NCBI RefSeq assembly: GCF_026011715.1
Contig: NZ_BRVM01000028.1
Coordinates: 1-37,084 of the forward strand
Direction of reading: 5' to 3'
DNA from: Cytobacillus sp. NCCP-133
GTDB taxonomy: Bacteria; Bacillota; Bacilli; Bacillales; Cytobacillaceae
DNA length: 37,084 bases
Shown here: in pieces, positions 16,384 through 25,264 of the stretch
Layout of the letters: the number at the start of each line of letters is the position of its first letter
Position numbering within the stretch: position 1 is the first letter of the stretch
The notes under the pieces: generated by a model
Database searches by the model: none
The model's input: the letters and a program-made list of their open reading frames with translations, nothing else
Told to the model about the DNA's origin: nothing
Made by a program: the position numbers and the translations under genes

Positions 16384-18024
16384 ATGGCAAAGATGACTAG
16401 TGCTCAGGCGATTGTAGAGTGTATGAAGCGTGAAGGTGTTAATCATGTATTTTGTGTACCCGGGGAAAGCTATTTGCCATTAATGGATGCAATCTATGAA
16501 GAAAAAGATATCGAGTTAATTTCAAACCGCCATGAAGGCGGGGCTGCTTTTATGGCGGAGGGTTATGGGAAAATATCGAATAAGCCTGTGGTTGTAATGG
16601 CGACCCGCGGAGTTGGAGCTGCTAATCTTTCAATCGGCATCCACACAGCTTATCAGGATTCTACGCCCATGGTGGTATTTCTTGGGCAGGTACATACAAA
16701 GTTTCGCGGGCGAGAGGGCTTTCAGGAAATGGAGCTTGACCGTTTTCTTGAGCAGGTAACCAAATGGGGTGTGGAAATTCGGGACCCGGAACGTACACCC
16801 GAGCTTGTCCAGCGTGCTTTTCGGATTGCACAGACCGGCCGGCCAGGCCCAGTGGTTGTTTCATTGCCCGAAGATGTTTTGCCCAAGGTGGCAGACATGA
16901 ATTTCGCATTTGGCACTCTGGTTCCAAAGCCGTCTCTTTCAAATGAGCAAGTGCAGGAGATCGTATCTTGCCTAAAGACGGCTGACTGTCCGGTGATCAT
17001 TGCCGGAGGAGGAGTCAAGCTGTCTGAAGCTGAGGAGGCACTTAAAACGTTCGCTGAAAAAACCAATATCCCTGTAGTTGCTTCCTTTAGGAGACATGAT
17101 GTACTGTCTAATGATCATCCACTGTATTGTGGCCAATTAGGTTTAGGTACACCGCCACCTCAGATTGAAACCGTCCGCCAGGCTGATGTGATCCTTGCAG
17201 TTGGAACCAGGCTCTCCGAAGTTACCACACAGGATTATTCCTTAATCAAGCCGGAACAAACTCTTGTTCACCTTGACATTGAAGCCCATGTCCTTGGCAA
17301 AGTATATCCTCCAGCTCTTGGGCTTGTTGCTGATGCTAAAGCAGCTTTTGACGCACTGAATCATGCAGTGGAAGGCTGGGACTCTTCCCGCTGGTCTTCA
17401 TGGAGCAAGGAACGGAGGGAACTATTTTTAAAATCATCACGAATGGATGAGATTGAGGAAGCCCCTTGGCCAATCGGCTATAAAGATGTGATACAGGCTT
17501 TTAATGAGCTATGTCCAGAAGAGGCCATTATTACGAATGATGCAGGCAATTTTGCTACGTGGCTGCAAAATTTTCATCTGTTTACTGGCAAAAAATCTTA
17601 CGCAGCTCCTACATCAGGGGCAATGGGATATGGTTTTCCTGCAGCTGTTGGAGCAAAGTTCGCGAATCCCGAGCGGCCAGTGATCGCTTTTGCAGGAGAT
17701 GGCGGATTTATGATGACACTGCAGGAAATCGAAACGGCAGTGCGAAATAGAATTCCTGTCATTGTCCTTCTATTTAACAATTCCTCCTATGGCACCATTC
17801 GGATGCACCAGGAAAGAGCCTATCCGGATCGTAAAATCGGAACTGAACTTTCAGATGTCAACTATACGAAGCTGGCAGAAGCTATGGGGGCCATTGGCGT
17901 TACGGCAGATTCTGCCACAGCCTTCCGTTCTGCTTTTAAGGAAGCTCTAAAAGAAAATGAACGGCCAACCATTATCGAAATGAAAATGAATCCAAAGCAA
18001 GTTTCAATTGGAATGATCTTATAG
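16384..18024 (+). CDS. Thiamine-diphosphate enzyme, acetolactate synthase large-subunit-like
   Basis: This 546-residue ThDP enzyme of the AHAS/benzoylformate decarboxylase family has three domains. The PYR domain carries the catalytic Glu51 in SNRHEGGAAFMAEGYG. The central Rossmann-like domain has ADCPVIIAGGGVKLS, and the PP domain has the ThDP/Mg motif G438-D-G ... N465-N466 (FAGDGGFM to LFNNSSYG). No acetolactate synthase small subunit and no ilv genes are adjacent, and the gene follows an IclR regulator. A catabolic decarboxylase or carboligase acting on a 2-keto acid is therefore more likely than biosynthetic AHAS. GAGGAGG lies 7 bases before ATG 16384. The substrate is not predictable from what I can see. 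Confidence 0.88.
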   Translation: MAKMTSAQAIVECMKREGVNHVFCVPGESYLPLMDAIYEEKDIELISNRHEGGAAFMAEGYGKISNKPVVVMATRGVGAANLSIGIHTAYQDSTPMVVFLGQVHTKFRGREGFQEMELDRFLEQVTKWGVEIRDPERTPELVQRAFRIAQTGRPGPVVVSLPEDVLPKVADMNFAFGTLVPKPSLSNEQVQEIVSCLKTADCPVIIAGGGVKLSEAEEALKTFAEKTNIPVVASFRRHDVLSNDHPLYCGQLGLGTPPPQIETVRQADVILAVGTRLSEVTTQDYSLIKPEQTLVHLDIEAHVLGKVYPPALGLVADAKAAFDALNHAVEGWDSSRWSSWSKERRELFLKSSRMDEIEEAPWPIGYKDVIQAFNELCPEEAIITNDAGNFATWLQNFHLFTGKKSYAAPTSGAMGYGFPAAVGAKFANPERPVIAFAGDGGFMMTLQEIETAVRNRIPVIVLLFNNSSYGTIRMHQERAYPDRKIGTELSDVNYTKLAEAMGAIGVTADSATAFRSAFKEALKENERPTIIEMKMNPKQVSIGMIL

Positions 18025-18126
18025 ACCGCTGTTCAATTCAAGCGGCAAATATTTGCATTTTGAGCGAGCAAGTCGATCCTCTTCATCTCCTGAACTGCCA
18101 TTTCAAAAAGGAATAAGGAATACTAT

Positions 18127-18162
18127 AAAATCTTGCCAAGAATGATCGGCAAGATTTTTTTA
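18127..18162 (+). terminator. Rho-independent terminator after the ThDP enzyme gene
   Basis: AAAATCTTGCC (18127-18137) pairs with GGCAAGATTTT (18148-18158) and continues into a T run. The rest of the 18025-18393 gap shows no gene. Confidence 0.85.
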
Positions 18163-18393
18163 TTGCCGCTGATAACTGGAATGACAGCATTAGGGGGAGG
18201 CTTTTATCCGAATTTTTTACACTAATTAATATTTTCTTGTTTGGATAGATGGATTAGTTAAGATGGAGATGCTCGTTGAACCAGAATAATGGGTAAGTTA
18301 AATAAGAATGAAATCAGTATTAACCTGTTGCTTATCAGTTTAAAGAAAGATAGGTTGGAAATAATGTGTTTACAGATTATGGGAGGTCGATGT

Positions 18394-18915
18394 ATGAATT
18401 TATTAAATGAACAGTTTCATAATAGCTATTTAGCGTTTTCATTTATGAGAGGTTTGAATTTGGCTATTGAAAACGATCTAAGAAAGTCACTAAAAAGGTA
18501 TGAAATATCGTTTCCTGCTTTTCGTATTTTATGGATTTTATATTTTGATTCAAACAATATAAATATGTCCGATCTTACCTATCTGGCTCAAACAAATATT
18601 TCAAATGTATTTCGGCAGCTAATGAAGCTAAAAGAAGAGGGTTTAGTCGATATCGAAAATGGCAATGATGCACGAACAAAGGAAATTTCCTTAAATGAAA
18701 GTGGACAGAAACTCGTTCAGGACTTTATTGAAGAAAATACTACGAACTCGAACTTACATATTGTTGCCTCAATCGAAAGAATTTCAAAAGAGGACTTTTC
18801 CAAATTTATTGAAGTTTTTGCATTGTTAAGTGATGAATTATTAGGAAAGCAATACAGTGAATTTTTAAAAAAATCTTCAAATGCAATACTAAATAATTCA
18901 ATAAACACACCTTAA
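18394..18915 (+). CDS. MarR-family transcriptional regulator
   Basis: This 173-residue winged-helix regulator has the core around ISFPAFRILWILYFDS, LTYLAQTNISNVFRQLMKLK (recognition helix, about 60-80) and the wing EEGLVDIENGNDARTKEISL with the conserved Asp-Ala-Arg. It is placed among MarR proteins and is not close enough to ScoC/Hpr to name. ATG 18394 is chosen because GGGAGGT (18381-18387) lies 6 bases before it; the frame extends upstream to 18289 without a ribosome site. It stands alone, with its own terminator at 18939, so its target is not indicated by context. Codon use is AT-richer than in the catabolic genes around it. Confidence 0.88.
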   Translation: MNLLNEQFHNSYLAFSFMRGLNLAIENDLRKSLKRYEISFPAFRILWILYFDSNNINMSDLTYLAQTNISNVFRQLMKLKEEGLVDIENGNDARTKEISLNESGQKLVQDFIEENTTNSNLHIVASIERISKEDFSKFIEVFALLSDELLGKQYSEFLKKSSNAILNNSINTP

Positions 18916-18938
18916 ATGGTGTTTTGCACGAACTATTT

Positions 18939-18984
18939 GCCGGTATAAACAGGGTATCTATATCTTGTTTGTATCGGCTTTTTT
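18939..18984 (+). terminator. Rho-independent terminator after the MarR gene
   Basis: GCCGGTATAAACA pairs with TGTTTGTATCGGC (with G-U pairs) around an AT-rich loop, and TTTTTT follows at 18979-18984. Confidence 0.75.
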
Positions 18985-19058
18985 ACGTTTTTTTGGCAAA
19001 AGCATAACCCTTCCATACAGGTCACTATTCTAAGAGCGTTGATCTAATTCTTGTCTGG

Positions 19059-19092
19059 ATTATTTGCTTTCGCAAATAATTATGTTTTTTTT
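19059..19092 (+). terminator. Isolated terminator-like hairpin
   Basis: ATTATTTGC (19059-19067) and GCAAATAAT (19072-19080) form a perfect stem with a TTTC loop, and eight Ts follow at 19085-19092. The MarR gene already has a terminator 80 bp upstream, so this one is either a leftover or an attenuator for the membrane protein gene at 19319. The remaining stretch to 19318 shows no gene. Confidence 0.5.
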
Positions 19093-19318
19093 GTACCATA
19101 ATAATTATAGTTACATCAATATCCTTCGGGAAGAGAGAGAAATGGGATCCCCCACAAGTGAAGCCGAGAAGATCCATCGCTCCTTGCTGACAGTTTGAGT
19201 GACCCTCTGAATTCATCGGGCAGAATTCATAAGCAAAACAACCATCTATACGAGAAAAAAGTCATTCTTAATGTAAAATTCTGAGAAATATTCCAATGAT
19301 GAAAAGGAGGTACACATC

Positions 19319-19852
19319 TTGCCTATTCTAAAGAGTATTAATGCAAAGAATTCAAGATTTTTATTAATACTGATGATGATTATTCCCTGGATTTCATTGC
19401 CGCTAGTAGGACGCAGCACAATAAAAAGGTTTCTTCCAGCAACTGTATTTATAAGTTTAGTTGTTAAAATAATGAATATTATTGCTGAAAAAAGAAAATG
19501 GTGGTGGTTTTATACGAGTGTACATCCCAAAATAAATGGAGATATTCCCTTTATTTTGGGTCCTTATTTTATTTGCTCTCTTTGGGTTTTAAAAATGACC
19601 TATGGCAGGTTTCCGTTATTTTTGATTACAAACATAATTTTTCATCTCCTATTTGCCTTTCCAGGAATCAAATTCTTGAAAAACTTAGGAATAGCTTCTC
19701 TAGTCCGAATAAGCTCAATCCAATTAGTATTCATTCTTATGATTAGAGCAGTTCTCCTATATAGCTTTCAATTCGCAAAAGAGAATCTAAATTTTCGATT
19801 TATTCCGTTTAGAGAAATTCAAAAAAAATCAGCTAATAAAGAAATTCTTTAA
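19319..19852 (+). CDS. Hypothetical multi-pass membrane protein
   Basis: This 177-residue protein of unknown function has about four to five hydrophobic segments (near 13-32, 40-55, 78-92, 98-120 and 130-152) separated by basic, aromatic loops (EKRKWWWFYTSVHPKINGD). It ends in a Lys-rich tail. AAAGGAGG lies 8 bases before TTG 19319, a strong site. The general make-up resembles the small uncharacterised membrane proteins that Bacillaceae often carry in several copies, but I cannot name the family. The base composition is AT-rich compared with the enzyme genes. A second short membrane ORF follows 14 bp downstream and may be a partner or a remnant. Confidence 0.7.
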   Translation: MPILKSINAKNSRFLLILMMIIPWISLPLVGRSTIKRFLPATVFISLVVKIMNIIAEKRKWWWFYTSVHPKINGDIPFILGPYFICSLWVLKMTYGRFPLFLITNIIFHLLFAFPGIKFLKNLGIASLVRISSIQLVFILMIRAVLLYSFQFAKENLNFRFIPFREIQKKSANKEIL

Positions 19853-19866
19853 GAAAAAGGTGTGCG

Positions 19867-20049
19867 GTGAGAAATGAATATATTCTTAATCTATTGCTGC
19901 TTTTTTCAATTTTTTTGCTATATTCGCTCAGGTGTTTGTTAAAAAGATTTGATAATCTTGAGTGCATCATCTTTTATATTTTCACTTCGTTTTTATGTCA
20001 GCATATAAACTTTAAGAGATTTTTCGGTGAATCTGATTTTTGCGAATAA
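19867..20049 (+). CDS. Short hypothetical membrane peptide
   Basis: This 60-residue frame starts at GTG 19867 with AAGGTG nearby, 14 bp after the previous membrane gene. Residues 5-24 (ILNLLLLFSIFLLYSLRCLL) and about 33-50 are hydrophobic. I do not recognise it. It could be a small partner of the preceding protein or the truncated start of a second copy of such a gene. Confidence 0.35.
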   Translation: MRNEYILNLLLLFSIFLLYSLRCLLKRFDNLECIIFYIFTSFLCQHINFKRFFGESDFCE

Positions 20050-20190
20050 AGTAAAAAAATTATTGATATAGGTGACAATGTCTGTAGAAGTTACGTTTAG
20101 AACTCGATGGAGGCTAATTATATGTAAATGGAAGCATAGGCTGATCAAAATGTCACAAAATCAATACCTAAGATAATAATATTGATGGCT

Positions 20191-20227
20191 AAACTAGCTT
20201 ATTGAAGAGCTAGTTTTTCTTTTTTCT
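20191..20227 (+). terminator. Rho-independent terminator downstream of the membrane proteins
   Basis: AAACTAGCT (20191-20199) pairs with AGCTAGTTT (20208-20216), followed by TTCTTTTTTC. The rest of the 20050-20486 gap holds no gene. An AT-rich dyad AATTTTC-N9-GAAAATT just before the next gene (about 20444-20466) could be an operator but is weak evidence. Confidence 0.75.
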
Positions 20228-20486
20228 CAAGTTAGTGTTTGTGGACTGCTGTCTGCTGCAAATCGGAATAATATTCCGTCATAGCAATCAATTATCGAGG
20301 ATTTAAGGTCTTCCATGGACAGCGACTACCGCCCAGTTTTGTTAAAATCATACGGAATGTATCAGAAAAAGCCAATAATTTTTGTTCAAATCAACCATAG
20401 TGATTTATGGGTAAAAGCAGTACATTATAAATACAGAGTATGAATTTTCTGAATATATGAAAATTTATTGTTAGGCAGGTGAGTTT

Positions 20487-21662
20487 GTGAATTTTCAATC
20501 GAATCGAATTGGTCAAATCCCTCCCTATTTATTCGCAGAGATTAATAAGAAGAAGGAAGAATTGAAGAAAGCTGGGGTTGATATTATCGATTTAGGGATT
20601 GGGGACCCGGATCTGCCAACCCCTAAACATATTATTGACAAACTGATCAAAGAGAGTCAGGACCCCAGGAATTTGAAATATCCCAGCTTTTCCGGATACT
20701 CAGAGTTTAAACAAGCTGTTGCCGACTTTTATTGGCGGCAGTATCAGGTCAAACTCGATCCTGATACGGAAGTTCTCGCATTAATCGGATCAAAAGAGGG
20801 GATTGCCCATATCGTGCCAACCCTCATTGATCCTGGTGACTATGTGCTTGTACCAGATCCAAGTTATCCTGTTTACCGGATGGCAGCTCTCCTGGCAAAT
20901 GGGCAGTACTACAATATGCCAATGACAAAAGAAACGGATTTTAAGCCTGATTTTCAGGCGATTCCGGCAGAAATCCTGAGTCAGTCAAAGCTGATGTTCC
21001 TGAATTACCCAGGGAATCCGACTTCCGCTACAGTCGATATCGGATTCTTCCTTGAAGCCGTAGAATTCTCAAGAAAGCATCATATACCGATTGCCCATGA
21101 TTCGGCCTATAATATGGTCACTTTTGACGGCTATAAAGCGCCGAGCATCCTAGAAGTAGAGGGGGCAAAAGATATAGCTGTAGAATTCGGATCTCTATCG
21201 AAAACGTATAACATGACCGGGTTCCGAATTGGCTATGTCGTTGGCAATAAGAATATTATTAAAGCGCTTTCGGTTTATAAAAGCAATACAGACACAGGGC
21301 AGCTGACGCCTGTTCAAAAAGCAGCTGCGTTTGCATTAAACAGTGATCAAAGCTGCATTGCCAAGCATAACGGAATCTATAAGGAACGGATGAAGGTCAT
21401 GCTGGAGGGTTTGAAAATAATCGGCGTGGAGGTCAGCCCGCCAAAAGGGAGCTTCTTCATCTGGGCACCTGTTCCAGGCGGTTATACCTCCGCGGGGTTT
21501 GTCAGCAGCGTCATGGAGCAGACCGGTGTGATCCTGACACCGGGAAATGCTTTTGGCCCTTCAGGGGAAGGGTATTTCCGCGCTTCTCTATCTGTACCGA
21601 ATGAAAGATTATATGAAGCGGTCAATCGAATAAAAGAAAAGCTGAAAATCGTAATCACTTAA
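20487..21662 (+). CDS. Class I/II PLP aminotransferase, LL-diaminopimelate aminotransferase-like
   Basis: This 391-residue fold-type I aminotransferase has the N-terminal IIDLGIGDPDLPTP, the LKYPSFSGYSEFKQAVADF stretch, FLNYPGNPTSA, the PLP-binding Lys239 in SLSKTYNMTGFRIGY, and the C-terminal YFRASLSVP with the carboxylate-binding Arg. This pattern is typical of the DapL-like/AspC-like group in Firmicutes. GTG 20487 is preceded by GGCAGGTGAG. An aldehyde dehydrogenase follows after 27 bp, so the pair probably converts an amino acid or amine to a keto acid or aldehyde and then to an acid. A catabolic role fits better than lysine synthesis, because no dap genes are nearby. The substrate is not determined. 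Confidence 0.9.
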   Translation: MNFQSNRIGQIPPYLFAEINKKKEELKKAGVDIIDLGIGDPDLPTPKHIIDKLIKESQDPRNLKYPSFSGYSEFKQAVADFYWRQYQVKLDPDTEVLALIGSKEGIAHIVPTLIDPGDYVLVPDPSYPVYRMAALLANGQYYNMPMTKETDFKPDFQAIPAEILSQSKLMFLNYPGNPTSATVDIGFFLEAVEFSRKHHIPIAHDSAYNMVTFDGYKAPSILEVEGAKDIAVEFGSLSKTYNMTGFRIGYVVGNKNIIKALSVYKSNTDTGQLTPVQKAAAFALNSDQSCIAKHNGIYKERMKVMLEGLKIIGVEVSPPKGSFFIWAPVPGGYTSAGFVSSVMEQTGVILTPGNAFGPSGEGYFRASLSVPNERLYEAVNRIKEKLKIVIT

Positions 21663-21689
21663 AAAATAATTGTATTATGGAGGTCTATA

Positions 21690-23171
21690 ATGAAAAAAGT
21701 CTTAAATTTTATTAATGGTGAATGGTGTGAATCCACAACAGGGAAGTATACGTCTGTATGGAATCCGGCAACAGGTGAGGTTTTGGCGGAAGTAACCCAA
21801 TCGTCAAAAGAGGATGTTGACAGAGCTGTTGAAGCTGCAAAATCTGCTCAAAAATCCTGGCGGTTAGTGCCAGCCCCTGAGCGTGCTGAAATCCTTTATG
21901 AAGTGGCTTACCTGTTAAAGCAAAGAAAAGAAGAATTGGCCCAAATCCTCACTAGTGAAATGGGAAAGGTGATTGACGAGGGCAGGGGAGAAGTTCAAGA
22001 AGCGATTGATATGGCATTTTATATGGCGGGGGAAGGGCGCAGGATGTTTGGTGACACAGTGCCATCAGAGCTCCGCAATAAATTTGCGATGAGTGTCAGA
22101 GTGCCTGTGGGAGTAGCAGGATTAATTACTCCATGGAATTTCCCGATTGCGATTGCATCATGGAAGTCACTTCCTGCCCTTGTAACGGGAAATGCGATTG
22201 TTTGGAAGCCTGCAACCGAAACACCGATTCTTGCAGCAGAGTTTGTCAGGATTTATGAAGAAGCAGGGCTGCCAAAAGGCTTAATCAATCTTGTTCATGG
22301 TTCGGGCAGTGTAGTAGGAAATGCGATAGTCGAGCATCCTGGGATTGATTTAATTTCGTTCACGGGATCCAATGAAGTAGGAAGAGAAATCAATGGCCGG
22401 GCAGGAGCTCTTTTAAAAAGAACATCCCTTGAAATGGGCGGTAAAAATGCCATCACCGTATTGGAAGATGCGGATGTGGACCTGGCAGTTGAAGGAATTC
22501 TTTGGGGGGCATTTGGAACAAGCGGGCAAAGATGCACAGCGACAAGCCGCGTCCTGGTTCATGAAAAGGTGAAGGAAGAGCTGGAAGGAAAGCTCCTTGA
22601 ACGGATCGGGGAATTAAAGCTTGGCAATGGGCTGGATGAAACAGTAAAAGTGGGGCCTGTTATCAACCGTTCCTCGCTTGAGAGAATTGCAGAGTATGTG
22701 AAAATTGGCCGGGAAGAGGGAGCAAAGCTTCTGGCAGGCGGCGATGTTGCCACTGGTGAAGAGTTGGAGAACGGGAACTTCTTCTCTCCAACTATTTTTA
22801 CGGATGTTAAACCAGGGATGAGGATTGCAATGGAAGAAATCTTTGGGCCAGTCGTCTCGATTATTCCGATTACTAGTTTAGAAGAGGCAGTTGAGATAAA
22901 TAACAGTGTTGAATTCGGGTTATCCAGCGCCATATATACCAAAAACGTTGACCGTGCATTTGAGGCAATGAGGGATTTGGATACGGGAATTGTGTATGTG
23001 AATGCGGGGACAACAGGGGCAGAGATCCACCTTCCATTTGGCGGCACAAAAGGCACAGGCAATGGACATCGGGATTCAGGTGTAGCCTCATTGGATGTGT
23101 ACACAGAATGGAAATCCATTTATGTCGACTACAGCGGAAAGCTGCAGAGAGCACAAATTGATAATTATTAA
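21690..23171 (+). CDS. NAD(P)-dependent aldehyde dehydrogenase
   Basis: This 493-residue ALDH has all catalytic residues: Asn150 in TPWNFP, Glu248 in LEMGGKN and the nucleophile Cys282 in GQRCTAT. Further signatures are SFTGSNEVGR, EEIFGPVV and HLPFGGTKGTGNGHRDSG near the C terminus. The last motif is seen in semialdehyde dehydrogenases such as alpha-ketoglutaric or aminoadipic semialdehyde enzymes. AGGAGGT-like TGGAGG precedes ATG 21690. It is cotranscribed with the aminotransferase and ends at the terminator 23479. A plausible role is oxidation of a semialdehyde made from an amino acid or amine. The exact aldehyde cannot be told from the sequence. Confidence 0.92.
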   Translation: MKKVLNFINGEWCESTTGKYTSVWNPATGEVLAEVTQSSKEDVDRAVEAAKSAQKSWRLVPAPERAEILYEVAYLLKQRKEELAQILTSEMGKVIDEGRGEVQEAIDMAFYMAGEGRRMFGDTVPSELRNKFAMSVRVPVGVAGLITPWNFPIAIASWKSLPALVTGNAIVWKPATETPILAAEFVRIYEEAGLPKGLINLVHGSGSVVGNAIVEHPGIDLISFTGSNEVGREINGRAGALLKRTSLEMGGKNAITVLEDADVDLAVEGILWGAFGTSGQRCTATSRVLVHEKVKEELEGKLLERIGELKLGNGLDETVKVGPVINRSSLERIAEYVKIGREEGAKLLAGGDVATGEELENGNFFSPTIFTDVKPGMRIAMEEIFGPVVSIIPITSLEEAVEINNSVEFGLSSAIYTKNVDRAFEAMRDLDTGIVYVNAGTTGAEIHLPFGGTKGTGNGHRDSGVASLDVYTEWKSIYVDYSGKLQRAQIDNY

Positions 23172-23202
23172 TTATTAAAAAAGCTTCATTTCCGATATAT
23201 TC

Positions 23203-23470
23203 TTGTTTTTGCTTAGAATTTAGCCCGTTGATTTCCGCTGCAGGCACGCAGCGATCCCGCGGGGAGGAACAGAGCTCCTCGACGCCCTGCGTCTGTGGGG
23301 TCTTCCGTTCCCTCTCCTCCCGCAGGACATTGAATAAGCTTCATCGAATAGATACCGCACGAAGGAAATGCGAATGCATTTTCGAGGATCAAGTACCTTC
23401 CGCTCCAATCAACTCAGCAAATTTAACTAAGTTGATGAAAAACATCAAACTTTAGGAAAACAACTTTAAT
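23203..23470. repeat. Intergenic repeat, copy 1 (direct repeat with 24920-25185)
   Basis: This is a GC-rich element starting near CCCGTTGATTTCCGCT, containing CCGCGGGGAGGA, CTCCTCCCGCAGGACATTG and CCGCTCCAATCAACTCAGCA. Positions 23354-23394 are identical over 41 bases to 25070-25110, and the flanks are similar over the whole element. Its composition contrasts with the AT-rich surroundings. Elements of this look are scattered through Bacillaceae genomes. Short frames within it are not genes. Confidence 0.85.
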
Positions 23471-23478
23471 AAAACAAG

Positions 23479-23512
23479 AAAAGGAGTTTAAGAATTTCTT
23501 AAACTCCTTTTT
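23479..23512. terminator. Bidirectional terminator between the ALDH operon and the CdaR-type gene
   Basis: AAGGAGTTTAAGAA pairs with TTCTTAAACTCCTT almost perfectly. A runs precede it and a TTTTT run follows. It can serve both converging transcripts. Confidence 0.8.
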
Positions 23513-23604
23513 CATTCACTATGTAAATATATAAGGATTAGAGGGTTAATAATTCTTAAAGCAGCAAGCTCATTTGCTGCTATTTTATTTTTTTTAATAG
23601 GCTA

Positions 23605-24867
23605 TTATGTTAAGAAGCTTTCTTCTTTTTCGTTTATTGACAAAGGCTCCTGAATCTCCGGTACCCCTGTGTCTTTAATGGCAAAGTATAAAAGCATGCA
23701 GTGGTCAAATCGTGAAATATCCAATTTTGTGAGTTCGTTGATTTTTTCCATACGGTAGACAAGGGAGTTACGGTGAAGAAATAGGATTCGTGCCGTTTCG
23801 CTCATATTCATGTTGCATTTGCAGTAAGCTATAAAGGTTTGGGCAAGTGTCGGGTAATTGACATGGCTGATGAAACCATGCAATTTTTCCTTTAGCCTGT
23901 CTTTTACGTATTGATTTAATCCATTTCCTGCAAGCTCAAAAATGATATTCCAGTCATTATAATAGAATATTTTTTGTGACATATTGAGTCTTTTCCCGGC
24001 TGTTAAAGCTTTAAGAGCTGCTTGATAGGAATCCTTTATACCATGTATGCCATCATTGGCACTGCCAATCGAAATGCTTGCGGAGCAGTTATTTTCTGAC
24101 TTTAAATACTGGAGCAGTCTTTGAATCTTGTGGTCCATCCTTTTCATATATTGCTCATAGGGTTCTTCCGTATTGATTGCTTTGATTAGGATAAATTGAT
24201 CTAGTGTTAAGGGGGAAAGAATATCTTCCTGGTTTTCGATTAAATAGGATCGCAGTATTTCAGAAACATTATTCTGCAGGATGTGCCAGGAAAACGTATC
24301 CGGCATCTGAGTATTTTGTTCAAGGGAATCTGCGGAATCCATTCCAATGTCTATTTCAATTAGAAAGCAAACCCGGCTGTGAGGAGAATCAAGATGGTAC
24401 CCGAGCATTTTTGCATATCTTACACAGTATTCCAAATCCTCGGGTTTCTGGGAGTTTAGAAGGTAGCGAAACAAGTTGTCAAGCGTTTTTGATTCAATGG
24501 CGCTCATTTCCTGTTTCAGGTATTCGTGGCACATTAATTCTACATGGCTTTTCACAAGCTGCGCATACTTTCTGACCTCTGCAGGCACGCCGACTATCCC
24601 CAATACGCCAATCGGTTCTTGATTGATCATGATAGGGGACGCAACGCCAGGCAAAACATTGTTGAGATCTTTTACCTCATCTACTTCATAGGAAATGGTT
24701 TTCTTCCATTCTATTACCTCAAGGGAGGCCGGATGAAAACTTCCCAATCGGCTGACATCACTGCAGCCAATAATATAGCCTTTATTGTCACTGATACTGA
24801 TTGGATTTTCGATAATTTTTGATGTGTTTTCTACAATTAGCTGAGAGATTTCTTTTAGAAAGCCCAA
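23605..24867 (-). CDS. CdaR/PucR-family regulator with diacid-recognition domain (copy 2)
   Basis: This regulator is about 420 residues long. The sensor domain (about 1-135) has PISISDNKGYIIGCSDVSRLG and VLPGVASPIMINQEPIGVLG. The middle is a degenerate GGDEF-like region (SASISIGSANDGIHGIKDSY). The C-terminal HTH reads MSETARILFLHRNSLVYRME. I prefer TTG 24867, because GAGAGGGG lies about 8 bases upstream and the length then matches the paralogues; GTG 24876 sits almost on top of the ribosome site. The gene is flanked by two direct copies of the GC-rich repeat and diverges from the FAD oxidoreductase at 25348. It is closer in sequence to the copy at 26638 than to the one at 11085. Its likely target is the oxidoreductase gene through the dyad at 25265. 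Confidence 0.9.
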   Translation of the reverse strand: MGFLKEISQLIVENTSKIIENPISISDNKGYIIGCSDVSRLGSFHPASLEVIEWKKTISYEVDEVKDLNNVLPGVASPIMINQEPIGVLGIVGVPAEVRKYAQLVKSHVELMCHEYLKQEMSAIESKTLDNLFRYLLNSQKPEDLEYCVRYAKMLGYHLDSPHSRVCFLIEIDIGMDSADSLEQNTQMPDTFSWHILQNNVSEILRSYLIENQEDILSPLTLDQFILIKAINTEEPYEQYMKRMDHKIQRLLQYLKSENNCSASISIGSANDGIHGIKDSYQAALKALTAGKRLNMSQKIFYYNDWNIIFELAGNGLNQYVKDRLKEKLHGFISHVNYPTLAQTFIAYCKCNMNMSETARILFLHRNSLVYRMEKINELTKLDISRFDHCMLLYFAIKDTGVPEIQEPLSINEKEESFLT

Positions 24868-24919
24868 ACTGTTCACCCCTCTCCGCGATATTAATGGTTT
24901 AGTTCTTTTCTTACAGATT

Positions 24920-25185
24920 GTTGTTTTTGTTTAAAAAGTTAACCCGTTGATTTCCGCTACGGACACTTACTTTCCGCGGGGAGAAACGGGAGCCTCCTCG
25001 GCTTCGCCTGCGGGGTCTCCCGCTCCCTCTCTTCCCGCAGGACATTGAATAATCTTCCTTGAATTTAACACCGCACGAAGGAAATGCGAATGCATTTTCG
25101 AGGATCAAGTGCCCTCCGCTCCAATCAACTCAGCAAAATTCACTAAGTTAGTGAAAAGCAACAAACCTTTGATAAAACAATTTTT
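24920..25185. repeat. Intergenic repeat, copy 2 (direct repeat with 23203-23470)
   Basis: This copy lies upstream of the CdaR-type gene, in the same orientation as copy 1. It contains TTTCCGCGGGGAGAAACGGG, GCTTCGCCTGCGGGGTCTCC and the 41-base block 25070-25110 identical to copy 1. The two copies bracket exactly one gene (23605-24867) and its terminator, so homologous recombination between them would delete the regulator. It does not include the 25265 operator. Confidence 0.85.
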
Positions 25186-25264
25186 GATTCTTAATAGATT
25201 CTCCCTTTACTGTAAAATCCCTTGTGAAAATAAACAATTAAAAATATTCGAAAAATATTTTTTC

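Noticed and set aside
19025..19216. 63-codon minus-strand frame in the gap before 19319
   Set aside because: It has no convincing ribosome site or family resemblance, and it crosses the hairpin at 19059.
22559..23119. 186-codon frame on the minus strand
   Set aside because: It lies wholly inside the aldehyde dehydrogenase gene, is Ser/Pro-rich as antisense frames are, and has no ribosome site.
23228..23455. Short frames in the GC-rich repeat (both strands, also at 24911-25108)
   Set aside because: They arise from the repeat itself. The product sequences differ between copies and have no ribosome sites.
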